The position numbers and the translations under genes are program-made. The notes under the pieces were generated by a model, which was not told where the DNA came from, searched no databases, and worked only from the letters and a program-made list of their open reading frames with translations. This document shows positions 1 through 6,224 of a stretch of 22,009 bases of DNA, in pieces. Within the stretch, counting starts at the first letter, position 1; each line of letters begins with the position of its first letter. Origin of the DNA: a virus; IMG/VR virus record IMGVR_UViG_3300024518_004225, positions 1 to 22,009 of that record. One strand, given 5' to 3'.

Positions 1-40
1 AGCGGCCTAGGGTTTCGTCGCTCCCGTTTGTAGGGCCGAT

Positions 41-124
41 TCAGAAGTCCGGGACGGCCCCTGTGGGAGCGATTTCAATTTCGAGCTGTCTTACGTCTTT
101 GGGTTTAGTATTTGGGGGATTCAC
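41..124 (-). CDS. Possible 27-residue protein, GTG start
   Basis: An open frame of 27 residues begins with GTG inside the end of the preceding 42-residue gene and ends at a TGA at 41-43. The C-terminal part, reading VRQLEIEIAPTGAVPDF, has an ordinary amino-acid mix, unlike the A/C-driven composition before it. No Shine-Dalgarno or ATG supports it and I recognise no family. It could also be non-coding spacer. Confidence 0.2.
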   Translation of the reverse strand: MNPPNTKPKDVRQLEIEIAPTGAVPDF

Positions 125-233
125 GCCATACGTGTTTGGGGTGTTTGTTTTGTTTGATGGTTTTGTTGCGGTAGTTTTTTAGGACTCGGGTTATGTTTTG
201 TAGCACAGTTTTGTGTGGGTTATTCCAGTTCAT
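105..233 (-). CDS. Small basic protein, 42 aa, unknown
   Basis: The ATG lies inside the last codons of the upstream gene (220-600) and overlaps it by 14 nt, the style of coupling used throughout this window. The product starts MNWNNPHKTVLQN and is strongly basic (about ten Lys/Arg plus several His), with many Asn, Thr and Lys because its coding strand is A/C-rich. No domain is recognisable; a small nucleic-acid-binding role is only a guess from charge. Too short for confident calling, but overlap, ATG start and continued composition support it. Confidence 0.45.
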   Translation of the reverse strand: MNWNNPHKTVLQNITRVLKNYRNKTIKQNKHPKHVWRESPKY

Positions 234-600
234 TGTCTTCAACATCCTTCCCGACTGCTAGTAGTATTTCGAATCCGTGTGGCGCATAGTCCATTGGTTG
301 TATTTGTACTCGCCAGCAGGCGCAGTGTTCGATTGCGGTGTCGGATCGGAGGTAAAAGGCGTTTCCTACGAGGTATCGGTAGAGTTGTTCACGGGTGGGT
401 GGGTATCCCCATTGGAAGTGTTCGTATGCTTTGAGGATGTCGTCTATTGATTCGTTTATGTAGTCGAGTTCTTCTTTGTCGAAGTACGCTTCCACAATTT
501 CGACGGGTGTTTCTTGTTCGCTGTCGGTTGTGAAGTAGGCGATGGGTTCTTCGTCTTCGAAGCCGTATGCGTCGTCGTCTTGGTTGTAGGGTTCGGTCAT
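220..600 (-). CDS. Acidic hypothetical protein, 126 aa
   Basis: The start is taken as the ATG at 598-600, which overlaps the TGA of the methionine aminopeptidase gene as ATGA; the same frame is open further upstream but would run through that gene. The product is acidic, with an Asp/Glu-rich N-terminal third (DDDAYGFEDEEP) followed by a helical middle and a C-terminal segment containing a CAC motif and aromatic residues. No family is recognised. It is translationally coupled to the aminopeptidase and to the 42-aa gene downstream. Its coding strand is A/C-rich, in contrast to the G/T-rich coding strand of genes at 1337-2083 on the same strand. Confidence 0.75.
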   Translation of the reverse strand: MTEPYNQDDDAYGFEDEEPIAYFTTDSEQETPVEIVEAYFDKEELDYINESIDDILKAYEHFQWGYPPTREQLYRYLVGNAFYLRSDTAIEHCACWRVQIQPMDYAPHGFEILLAVGKDVEDNELE

Positions 601-1337
601 GTCACGAATATGGGTCGGTTGCCGGATTCGGGCACTATTATGGTGTGTTCTGCTTGTGCGCTCTGCGTGTCGGTGTGTATTCCCCACTCGGAGCCCTCCA
701 CGGGGTGCCCGTTGATCGAACTGAGACTTAAGATCGGTTCTATAGCAATCACTTGACCTGCGCTTAGGTGGCCTTCGGTGGCCTCTGGTGGGTAGTTGGA
801 AATAAACGGTTCGGTGTGCAATGCGTCTCCAGTTCCATGCCCCCCGTAGTTTCGGATGATCTGGTAGCCGTAACGACTAGCTATGCGTTGGCATGTGTCT
901 GCGATGTCGTACAAAGATACCCCATCTTGCGCCGCGTGGATCATCGCCGTGCGGGCAAGAATCGTGGCCTGCTGAAGGGCGTAATTGGTGTCAGAAGCGC
1001 TACCTGCGAACGTAGTTAACCCTGTGTCAACCCAAAGCCCTTCCTTCGTGATACTCACATCAACGTTTACAGTGTCGCCCTCCTCGAAAGGGGTGTCGTC
1101 AGGAACCCCATGGGCTACACAACTATTCACTGACACGCATATAGGTGCAGGGAACCCTGCCGCCAACGGAGGAGCAGCCTCAACGCCAGCCCGAACAAAC
1201 ATTTCCTCAGCGGCCTCAGACAAAACAGTGCCAGAAGCGCCCGGAACGACCAGATCGAGACAAGAATTCAAAACCCCACGGGCAACATCCCCCAAAGCCT
1301 GCAACTTCTCGACATCAGAAACGTTAGAAACAATCAT
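597..1337 (-). CDS. map: Methionine aminopeptidase, type I-like
   Basis: Removes the N-terminal methionine from nascent proteins; a cytosolic dinuclear metalloenzyme. All five metal ligands of the pita-bread fold are visible in order: Asp in VNVDVS, Asp in WVDTG, His in YGGHGTGDALHTEP, Glu in AIEPIL and Glu in SAQAEHTIIV, together with the N-terminal AAPPLAAGFPAPICVSVN region that precedes the active site. At about 246 residues it matches bacterial type Ia enzymes without extra domains. The start is the ATG at 1335-1337, overlapping the TGA of the upstream small gene as ATGA; a TTG one codon earlier is less likely. A complete aminopeptidase among small phage-like genes is unusual. Base composition switches strand bias in the middle of this gene, near position 1000. 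Confidence 0.93.
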   Translation of the reverse strand: MIVSNVSDVEKLQALGDVARGVLNSCLDLVVPGASGTVLSEAAEEMFVRAGVEAAPPLAAGFPAPICVSVNSCVAHGVPDDTPFEEGDTVNVDVSITKEGLWVDTGLTTFAGSASDTNYALQQATILARTAMIHAAQDGVSLYDIADTCQRIASRYGYQIIRNYGGHGTGDALHTEPFISNYPPEATEGHLSAGQVIAIEPILSLSSINGHPVEGSEWGIHTDTQSAQAEHTIIVPESGNRPIFVT

Positions 1338-1510
1338 CAAGCAACCCTAACTTCCCAAGGGAAATCGTAGCCCTCATACACCAAAGCGAACAAAAGCGGA
1401 ACACTCATCACAGGATCAGAATAGATCCACCCCCGGATAGCGCCCTCATCGTCACAAGAGCAACCAATATCAGCAGCCAGCTCGGCAACCGTCTCAGGAA
1501 GCCTCTTCAT
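1337..1510 (-). CDS. Small acidic hypothetical protein, 57 aa
   Basis: Begins MKRLPETVAELAADIGCSC with an ATG nested in the last codons of the gene at 1494-1721 (17-nt overlap) and ends in the ATGA that starts the aminopeptidase. The sequence is balanced and mostly acidic, with a Cys-Ser-Cys and two Trp; no family is recognised. The tight overlap on both sides and normal protein-like composition favour a real gene. The same frame stays open upstream but would overlap the neighbour completely, so the short start is preferred. Confidence 0.6.
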   Translation of the reverse strand: MKRLPETVAELAADIGCSCDDEGAIRGWIYSDPVMSVPLLFALVYEGYDFPWEVRVA

Positions 1511-1721
1511 CGCCCATAACCTTAACAGCATCCCAAACTTCGTCAGAAAGCCTGAAAGACAACTCCAAAAGAAGGATCTCCAAATCAACCCCATGCTCAG
1601 GGTGACAGAACGTACGCCTACCAGAACTGGAATCAACAAAATACCAGCCCGCCATCTCATCCTCAGGGCGCGACATGAAAATGAAGCCACCATCACAAAA
1701 AGGCCAATCACTCACGTTCAT
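1494..1721 (-). CDS. Hypothetical protein, 75 aa
   Basis: Start chosen at the ATG of MNVSDWPFCDGG; an AAGG lies about 10 nt upstream. Longer starts (ATG at 1737-1739 or TTG at 1791-1793) would add a hydrophobic leader that looks like translated G/T-rich spacer. The product is acidic, with FCDGGFIFMSRPEDEMAGWYF near the N-terminus and a helical C-terminus ending DEEAS. No known domain. It is the second gene of a minus-strand cluster running from 2083 down to 105, with a 77-nt gap to the gene before it. Confidence 0.6.
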   Translation of the reverse strand: MNVSDWPFCDGGFIFMSRPEDEMAGWYFVDSSSGRRTFCHPEHGVDLEILLLELSFRLSDEVWDAVKVMGDEEAS

Positions 1722-1798
1722 AACCACCAACCTTACCATGCAGCCCGTACGCAACCAACCGTACAAAAACCGAAACGAATACAAGAACAACAAACAAC

Positions 1799-2083
1799 TT
1801 AAAGATCATCACCAACACTCCTAACCGGAGTAAACTCAGGCCCCTCCCAAATAACGTCACCATCAACATCAACAAGCCTAACCCAAGGGATATGGTCAAA
1901 CGACTCCTGCACCCACACCGAATCCACAATACGCCCCAAAATCTCCGCCCCCGGTCGAACCTCAGACACAAGCGCCACCGGCCAACCATCAACCATAACG
2001 CAACCCAACCCCAACAACACCCAACGACACAACGACCACACCCACCCACAAACAAACAACAACACTTCCCTAAAAGCGAACAT
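1799..2083 (-). CDS. Hypothetical protein with N-terminal hydrophobic segment, 94 aa
   Basis: The N-terminus (residues about 6-30) is rich in Leu, Val, Trp, Cys and Gly and could be a membrane segment, followed by a soluble portion with an Asp-rich C-terminus (WVRLVDVDGDVIWEG). The start at 2081-2083 is picked because a TATATT element sits exactly 7 nt upstream on the coding strand, a leaderless arrangement; a GTG at 2120-2122 and an internal ATG at residue 30 are alternatives. Coding-strand composition is extremely G/T-rich, so the hydrophobic stretch may partly reflect base bias. No family is recognised. Confidence 0.45.
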   Translation of the reverse strand: MFAFREVLLFVCGWVWSLCRWVLLGLGCVMVDGWPVALVSEVRPGAEILGRIVDSVWVQESFDHIPWVRLVDVDGDVIWEGPEFTPVRSVGDDL

Positions 2084-2090
2084 GCCCAGA

Positions 2091-2096
2091 AATATA
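2091..2096 (-). promoter_or_regulatory. Candidate -10 element of a leaderless promoter
   Basis: On the minus strand TATATT is followed by 7 nt and then the ATG at 2081-2083. This matches the TAnnnT -10 of actinobacterial leaderless promoters. No good -35 is seen, and there is no Shine-Dalgarno between it and the ATG. Confidence 0.35.
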
Positions 2097-2407
2097 ACAC
2101 ACAAATCTCCGTAACACTCCACCTCACAGGGAGGGGAAGCAAAGAACTTTTACGCCGTGTCACCACAACCACGTTTAGTCGGGTCGGGATCAAGCAAAGA
2201 AAGAGAAAGAAGGCGTGTGCGGCGGTGCGTTGCGAAATCACGGGGGAAAGGGGGGCGGGTTGTTGGGGGGTGCGGCGACATAAATCGCGCATTGAGCCTG
2301 TATTCTGTAGTATTTGGGAATCCGGGCCGTGGTTTGTATGCTTGTGGGCTGATGTCCGTAGGTGTGACACCTCTGTCTTGTATAAGATGATCTAGGTGTA
2401 GCCTGTA
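2097..2407. other. Intergenic region between divergent operons
   Basis: About 310 bases with no convincing gene: the possible frames here give low-complexity or Arg/Gly-rich products without start signals. It separates the minus-strand cluster from the plus-strand RusA operon. The + strand changes from A/C-rich to G-rich near 2140-2200, and a G-quadruplex motif lies at 2242-2270. Promoter-like elements occur at both ends. Confidence 0.6.
2242..2270 (+). other. G-quadruplex motif
   Basis: Four runs of guanine (5, 6, 3 and 6 bases) are separated by loops AAA, C and TTGTT, fitting the G3+N1-7 consensus exactly. It lies in the intergenic region between divergent transcription units, 173 bases upstream of the RusA gene. 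Folding is predicted from sequence only. Confidence 0.55.
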
Positions 2408-2436
2408 CTTACAAACCTTGGCTAATCAACTAAGCT
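2408..2436 (+). promoter_or_regulatory. Promoter for the RusA operon (leaderless)
   Basis: CTTACA (4 of 6 matches to TTGACA) is followed by a 17-nt spacer and TAAGCT, then 6 nt to the ATG at 2443. No Shine-Dalgarno is present, so a leaderless mRNA is the simplest reading. Confidence 0.45.
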
Positions 2437-2442
2437 AGACGT

Positions 2443-2925
2443 ATGGAAAAGATAGCCAGTTATTTCGTAGAGGGTCGCCCTCATCCGCAAGGATCGAAAA
2501 CTGCGGTTAATCGTGGGGGTCGGATCTTCCTGATCGAGGGTAAGGGCAAGGGCACCCAGCTCTGGAAAGATTGGCGTAAGACTCTAGCTGAGCAGACACA
2601 GCAGTACATGAAAGAGAACGGCATAGAAGGTGAATATGATTCAATCTTTCGTGTTGAACTCAAGTTCCATATCAAGCGCCCCGCTTCACGCTCTAAGCGC
2701 GTCAGGGCTGTGGCAGTCAGGCCCGACCTCGACAAGCTCGCTCGTGCTGTACTAGATGGAATCTCAACTCAGAAAGAAGACATCAGACTCCTCTGTGATG
2801 ACTCCCGAGTCGTGGAACTCTGCTGTCAGAAGTACTATGCTCTCACAGGGGAACGAACAGGCGTACAAATAGACGTTTACGACATCATAGATATGAAGTT
2901 GTGGCCCAAACCTGAAAAGGCCTGA
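2443..2925 (+). CDS. rusA: RusA-like Holliday junction resolvase
   Basis: Phage-type endonuclease that resolves four-way DNA junctions during recombination and before packaging. Family hallmarks are visible: an N-terminal YFVEGRPHPQGSKT strand-turn (residues 7-20), the acidic core RPDLDKLARAVLDGI (Asp95, Asp97 and Asp105) and LLCDDSRVVEL (Asp119, Asp120), which correspond to the catalytic Asp cluster of E. coli RusA (DLDNL and DDEQ). The lysine that follows the DLD motif in E. coli is Arg101 here. The length of 160 aa is slightly above the usual 120-140, with a C-terminal tail of about 20 residues. First gene of a four-gene plus-strand group; its ATG follows a TAAGCT element by 6 nt without a Shine-Dalgarno. 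Confidence 0.9.
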   Translation: MEKIASYFVEGRPHPQGSKTAVNRGGRIFLIEGKGKGTQLWKDWRKTLAEQTQQYMKENGIEGEYDSIFRVELKFHIKRPASRSKRVRAVAVRPDLDKLARAVLDGISTQKEDIRLLCDDSRVVELCCQKYYALTGERTGVQIDVYDIIDMKLWPKPEKA

Positions 2926-2953
2926 TTCGGTATCCATCCGGAGATCCATAGGG

Positions 2954-2967
2954 TATACTCTAGTATA
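2954..2967. promoter_or_regulatory. Palindromic -10/operator upstream of HTH gene
   Basis: TATACT-CT-AGTATA is a perfect inverted repeat with 6-bp arms. The first arm is also a good -10 element, placing transcription start about 18 nt before the ATG and just ahead of AGGAGG (2975-2980). A site where the downstream HTH protein could control its own promoter is an inference. Confidence 0.4.
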
Positions 2968-2983
2968 ACCTTTTAGGAGGTAG

Positions 2984-3289
2984 ATGATGTCTTCCTTAGA
3001 AGACGAGTTCACAACAACACTAACTACTAATGCTTTAGAGCTTGAGCGTGTTCGTCGTATCGAGAAGGGCTTGAAGATCGCTCGACTTGAATTGATGGTA
3101 GAGGGCCGTGGAATGGGTCTTTCGTACCAAGCTATTGGTGACGCCCTTAATGTCACGAAAGCATACGTCCACCAACAGATCAAAGCAAAAGAGTCTTCCA
3201 CCCCGGTTTCCGGTGGTGACGCCTTACAGCATCCTGAACTACAGGCTGACACCACCACCAATGGTGTCGTAGAACTTCCGAGAGACTAG
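2984..3289 (+). CDS. Small helix-turn-helix DNA-binding protein
   Basis: A 101-residue protein with a helix-turn-helix around residues 46-67 (LSYQAIGDALNVTKAYVHQQ), resembling the sigma-70 region 4 / homeodomain-like HTHs of small phage regulators. Residues 18-40 form a charged helix and the last 30 residues look unstructured. Two adjacent ATGs are available; AGGAGG at 2975-2980 is 3 nt from the first and 6 nt from the second (2987), so translation may start at the second. A palindrome overlapping a likely -10 sits immediately upstream. The stop overlaps the GTG of the next gene by one base. Probable role: a transcription regulator; target unknown. Confidence 0.75.
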   Translation: MMSSLEDEFTTTLTTNALELERVRRIEKGLKIARLELMVEGRGMGLSYQAIGDALNVTKAYVHQQIKAKESSTPVSGGDALQHPELQADTTTNGVVELPRD

Positions 3290-3657
3290 TGGCAGAAGAA
3301 CCCCAAGGGCGCGTTTACAACCGCAATGGGAAGCCCCTCTCTCAGGTTGAAGTAGAAACGATGATAGGCAACGACATCGAGCTACTAGAGAAAGCCACCA
3401 ACGCCTACGAAGCGGCACTTGAGCGTGAAGCTCATACTGTTGCAAGATATAAGCGCGACTACGCTTCAGCATTCCTGAATGCAGCAGGTGCGAAATACAT
3501 CAAGGAAGCAACCGCTGACCTTGAATGTGACACGCAACTCACAGAGCGTCTCGTCGTAGAAGCAGAAGTAAAGGCTCTACGAGAGCACTTATGGACGATT
3601 CGCACGCGACTCGAAGGGTTGCGTTCCTTAAACGCCAACATTAGGGTACAGGTCTGA
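3289..3657 (+). CDS. Helical phage protein, 122 aa, unknown function
   Basis: Starts at GTG overlapping the TAG of the HTH gene by one base and ends in TGATG that starts the next gene. The product is almost entirely helical and rich in Glu, Ala and Arg, with a likely coiled coil from residue 20 to the end. A YKRDYASAFLNAAGAKY segment followed by a long C-terminal helix ending LRSLNANIRVQV resembles small helical proteins commonly seen in actinobacterial phages next to recombination genes; this resemblance is from memory and gives no function. Codon use matches its neighbours. Confidence 0.7.
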   Translation: MAEEPQGRVYNRNGKPLSQVEVETMIGNDIELLEKATNAYEAALEREAHTVARYKRDYASAFLNAAGAKYIKEATADLECDTQLTERLVVEAEVKALREHLWTIRTRLEGLRSLNANIRVQV

Positions 3658-3842
3658 TGCCAATCTACGAATACCAATGTGAAACATGTGAATGTGTTTT
3701 CGATATAGACGTGTCGATGTCGGACCATTCAGACCCAGATGAATGCCCTGAGTGCGACGACGGTGAAGTCAAACGCTTATACCGTCACTTTGGGATTCAG
3801 TATAGGGGTATGGGGTTCTACACTACCGACACTGGTAGGTAG
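3657..3842 (+). CDS. FmdB-like zinc-ribbon protein
   Basis: The 61-residue product begins MPIYEYQCETCECVFDIDVS and continues SDPDECPECDDGEVKRLY, then ends with YRGMGFYTTD. This is the layout of the FmdB/CxxC_CxxC_SSSS zinc-ribbon family: two CxxC pairs (CETC and CPEC) for one zinc and a conserved GxGFYxTD tail. The family is named after a putative regulator of formamidase and is of unknown mechanism. Start overlaps the TGA of the preceding gene (TGATG). Last gene of the plus-strand RusA group; a minus-strand gene converges on it 49 nt downstream with no clear terminator between. Confidence 0.85.
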   Translation: MPIYEYQCETCECVFDIDVSMSDHSDPDECPECDDGEVKRLYRHFGIQYRGMGFYTTDTGR

Positions 3843-3891
3843 TGCTTACACGATGAACGAGACACCTTACGAGCGATCTGAGTAGTATCGG

Positions 3892-4185
3892 TCATCGCAG
3901 GGCATCTAACTTACAGTAGGCGCACTGCCCGCAACGGGGTAGTGGGTCGGTGACCTTAGTACATGGCAGAGGAATCCCGACCAACAGTTCAGCGTAAAGG
4001 TCGTAAACTGACAGCGCCCAAGACTGGGGAATGCCAGACGTTCCTTCTTCCGGCCCAGAGGTCTTAGCATTATTCCAAATGGCTTCTCTTAAAGCTTCGG
4101 GGATATCTTCCCTTATTCTACGAATGTTCTCGAGGCCGTCGTAGTTGCGTTTATCGTAGGCAGGATTGCGCTTTCGTGGAATCAC
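3892..4185 (-). CDS. Hypothetical protein with C-terminal zinc-like motif, 97 aa
   Basis: GTG start at 4183-4185 overlapping the TGA of the upstream 54-aa gene (GTGA). N-terminal basic patch (IPRKRNPAYDKRNYD), central helices, and a C-terminus with one Cys followed by CGQCAYCK, so three or four cysteines could bind a metal. No known family. Last gene of the minus-strand nuclease/MazG group; converges with the FmdB-like gene. Confidence 0.7.
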   Translation of the reverse strand: MIPRKRNPAYDKRNYDGLENIRRIREDIPEALREAIWNNAKTSGPEEGTSGIPQSWALSVYDLYAELLVGIPLPCTKVTDPLPRCGQCAYCKLDALR

Positions 4186-4346
4186 TTCTTGAACCCGTCT
4201 TCCTCGTCATAAGACTTGATCCTGTAATCTAAATACTCCTGAATAGCGGATTGTAGCAGGGCTCCATGGTGGCGAAACAGCGAATATATCTTATATTCGT
4301 AACTGCACTGCCTGATCGAACCATCGACGTCTATGTCACGCTCCAT
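4182..4346 (-). CDS. Small hypothetical protein, 54 aa
   Basis: ATG at 4344-4346 directly follows the TAA of the nuclease gene (TAAATG), and its TGA overlaps the GTG of the next gene. The product starts MERDIDVDGSIRQCSYEY and is helical and charged, ending EEDGFKK. No family is recognised. Gapless fit between two genes and normal composition argue that it is translated, probably by re-initiating ribosomes. Confidence 0.65.
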   Translation of the reverse strand: MERDIDVDGSIRQCSYEYKIYSLFRHHGALLQSAIQEYLDYRIKSYDEEDGFKK

Positions 4347-5231
4347 TTAAGGTAACCCCAAGTAAACTACGCCCGGAGCATCAAGCCTGCGGAAATCCCC
4401 GTCCTTCACCCTTTTAGTGATGTATTCTTGGCCTTCTTGACAGTGAGCGAAGAAGTCACACCAACCACACAGGGTGTGAGGGGTTGCCTTAATTTCTGAC
4501 AGGTCGCCATTTTTGGCTTTTTTGATCTTCCGTGCATCCGTGATTAGCTCGACTTTTGTTTCCTGAATGATGGATTCGTTGATCTTCACGGTGATAATAC
4601 CGGGGGTTGTTCCCCCAAAAAACAACAGTTTGCCTTTCCTTACGGGTTTGCCTGTCATCTCGTCAACAGCTAGTGCGTACAACTTGATCTGGCGTTTCTT
4701 GTCACCAGCGAACCTGTTCGCAGGACGTTTCCCGGTCTTGTAATCGATCACTTCGATGCCGTCTCCAACCCGATCAAGGCGGTCAGCGTATCCGATGAAA
4801 TGAACGCCTTCTTCGATGTCGAACTCTAGCTTCATCTCGTTGGAATCGACTTCGACTGACTTGGGGGATTCTATCTCCCATAGGCGACGAATGAGCTTCC
4901 ACGACTCTTGACGAAATTCACGCTGTGCCTGATCTTCGAGTTCAAGACTTTGGAACTCTTCGTTGTTCTCAACAAGAAGATCCCACTCTGCGCGAGCTAT
5001 CAGCTTCGTCGTATCCAAGTCTCGTTCTTCGGAATCGAGTTCGTAGAGGCCCTCTAGAACAGAGTGAACAAATGTTCCCCTGACAGCAGCCAAACTTGAA
5101 ACACGTTCCACTTTATCAATGTAGTTAAATTTCCACTTAAGAGAACACTTTTCAAATGTGTCAAGCTGTGAGGCTGACACGCGAACAGGTTTAGTACCTT
5201 CCGGCTCTTCTTTAGTCGTTGATTCACTCAT
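4347..5231 (-). CDS. Cas4/RecB-like PD-(D/E)XK exonuclease
   Basis: Predicted nuclease of the PD-(D/E)XK superfamily, PDDEXK_1/Cas4-like, acting on DNA ends in phage replication or recombination. In order: SASQLDTFEKCSLKW (residues 19-33, with Cys29), the RecB-type His in GTFVHSVLEG (His55), Asp150 in GYADRLDRV, the catalytic VIDYKTGK (Asp163, Lys165), the QIKLYALAV helix (residues 181-189), and a C-terminal Cys255-x2-Cys258-x5-Cys264 cluster. Together with Cys29 these would bind a 4Fe-4S cluster as in Cas4 and AddB. 294 residues is longer than most Cas4 (about 200), mainly through the helical segment 60-130. A strong AGGAG lies 8 nt before the ATG. No cas1, cas2 or CRISPR is nearby, so a link to CRISPR adaptation is not supported. 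Confidence 0.88.
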   Translation of the reverse strand: MSESTTKEEPEGTKPVRVSASQLDTFEKCSLKWKFNYIDKVERVSSLAAVRGTFVHSVLEGLYELDSEERDLDTTKLIARAEWDLLVENNEEFQSLELEDQAQREFRQESWKLIRRLWEIESPKSVEVDSNEMKLEFDIEEGVHFIGYADRLDRVGDGIEVIDYKTGKRPANRFAGDKKRQIKLYALAVDEMTGKPVRKGKLLFFGGTTPGIITVKINESIIQETKVELITDARKIKKAKNGDLSEIKATPHTLCGWCDFFAHCQEGQEYITKRVKDGDFRRLDAPGVVYLGLP

Positions 5232-5269
5232 ATACTATCTCCTGATTCGCATGCGCTTTGGTGGCAACC

Positions 5270-5527
5270 CTAATGCAGAACTTTCTTTCGATGCACCGTC
5301 TTCAAAGCGGTAGGGTTGAACGTGCGCCAACTCCTTCGGCCCTTGGGGTTGCGGTCTCCGCCCCACACAGTGATGTTCTTCACGTCGCCATTAGGTAGCA
5401 ACGTTGCGTACTGGAAACGGAAACGGCCACGAACAGCTTTGAAAGAAACTTCGTCGCCTTTCACCAGCGCTCGCCCGTTAACCTCCACTGTCTCAACCAT
5501 GATAGGCCCCTCATAGGGCACGTTCAC
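5270..5527 (-). CDS. Small beta-strand-rich hypothetical protein, 85 aa
   Basis: Start taken at GTG 5525-5527 because AGGAGA lies 7 nt upstream and the GTGA overlaps the MazG-like stop; an ATG nine codons later (MVETVEVNGRALVKGDEVSF) also has a GAGGGG upstream. The ALVKGDEVSFKAVRGRFRF segment followed by alternating hydrophobic residues suggests a small SH3/KOW-like barrel, and the basic C-terminus (RRSWRTF, HRKKVLH) would suit nucleic-acid binding. No family is claimed. Sits between the MazG-like and nuclease genes in one operon. Confidence 0.7.
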   Translation of the reverse strand: MNVPYEGPIMVETVEVNGRALVKGDEVSFKAVRGRFRFQYATLLPNGDVKNITVWGGDRNPKGRRSWRTFNPTALKTVHRKKVLH

Positions 5528-5856
5528 CTGTTATCTCCTGACCCTCCGAGCTTACCTCGTTCCGCTCTATCTGATAGCTTCTCAAGATTACGAGTAGCCA
5601 CATCAGATAGTGGCACGTTTAGCTCTGTGGCGATCTGGGCTGCGTACCATAGTACATCCCCGAGTTCGTCAACAAGACGCTGTTTTTTGTCGGCTGTGAG
5701 TATGCCGTCATCGTCTCGGAGTACCTTCTTCCAGACTTCAGCCACCTCCCCTGCCTCCCCATTAAGACCGAGTACCGGATAAGCTAGGTCTTCTTGCCCT
5801 TGCCCCGGATATTTAGCGGTAGCCTTAGCTGATTGCTGGTATGTATCAAAACTCAT
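5524..5856 (-). CDS. mazG: MazG-like nucleotide pyrophosphohydrolase
   Basis: All-alpha NTP pyrophosphatase fold, hydrolysing (d)NTPs or alarmones to monophosphates. The metal-binding signature ExxE...ExxD is clear: LNGEAGEVAEVWKK (Glu34, Glu37) and VDELGDVLWYAAQI (Glu64, Asp67), with the usual spacing of about 26 residues. At 110 aa it is a single-domain MazG-like protein, as typical in phages, where it is thought to adjust nucleotide pools or the host stringent response. GGAG lies about 7 nt before the ATG. Co-transcribed with the nuclease; its stop overlaps the next start. Confidence 0.9.
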   Translation of the reverse strand: MSFDTYQQSAKATAKYPGQGQEDLAYPVLGLNGEAGEVAEVWKKVLRDDDGILTADKKQRLVDELGDVLWYAAQIATELNVPLSDVATRNLEKLSDRAERGKLGGSGDNR

Positions 5857-5890
5857 AATGTTCTCCGTTGACGTTCTTTAATCTTAGGTA

Positions 5891-6094
5891 TTAACCTGAG
5901 AACCTCTCCCCAGAGGAGATGCCCTTGGGAGCAACTACCTGAGGTGGTGGTTTCCCAACGTCCGCAGATAGCGCTGCTAAATCCACACTCAGGGCCTCAA
6001 TAACCTTATTGCCCTTAAGAATAGATTTATCTGAAAGGTCCGAAAGGGCCGAAAGGGCCTCTATGGCGTTGTCAAGTAGTTCTTTATCTGACAT
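5891..6094 (-). CDS. Small helical hypothetical protein, 67 aa
   Basis: Begins MSDKELLDNAIEALSALSD; residues 1-47 are a run of amphipathic helix with heptad-like Leu/Ala spacing and Ser/Asp turns, followed by a Pro-rich tail (GKPPPQVVAPKG). An AAGGTG precedes the ATG by 4 nt and a promoter-like TTGGCT-18-TATACT is 42 nt upstream, so it is likely the first gene of the minus-strand nuclease operon. Internally the + strand shows repeated CCGAAAGGG-type units that encode the Leu-Ser-Asp repeats. No family. Confidence 0.6.
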   Translation of the reverse strand: MSDKELLDNAIEALSALSDLSDKSILKGNKVIEALSVDLAALSADVGKPPPQVVAPKGISSGERFSG

Positions 6095-6135
6095 AGTACA
6101 CCTTTTACCGATCTACGAATTTCGTTGTTCGCAAG

Positions 6136-6165
6136 AGTATACTACGTCGATCTTCGATAAGCCAA
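6136..6165 (-). promoter_or_regulatory. Promoter for the MazG/nuclease operon
   Basis: On the minus strand TTGGCT is separated by 18 nt from TATACT, giving a start near 6129 and a leader of about 34 nt before the ATG at 6092-6094. GTATAC around the -10 is itself palindromic, as at 2954-2967 and 7990. Confidence 0.45.
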
Positions 6166-6224
6166 TCGTGAGATCCCTCTAGGGCTTCCCCGTAGTTTCC
6201 CATCGGGTCGGCGTTTAGTTCGGG

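Noticed and set aside
33-60. GGGCCG...CGGCCC inverted repeat as a terminator
   Set aside because: Six-bp stem with a 16-nt loop and no T tract on either strand.
1708-2370. 220-codon minus-strand frame spanning the intergenic region
   Set aside because: Overlaps the 1799-2083 gene in another frame, and composition reflects G/T bias without a start signal.
2157-2390. Arg/Gly-rich plus-strand frames in the intergenic region
   Set aside because: Low-complexity translation of the G-rich stretch, with no RBS and no homologous motif.
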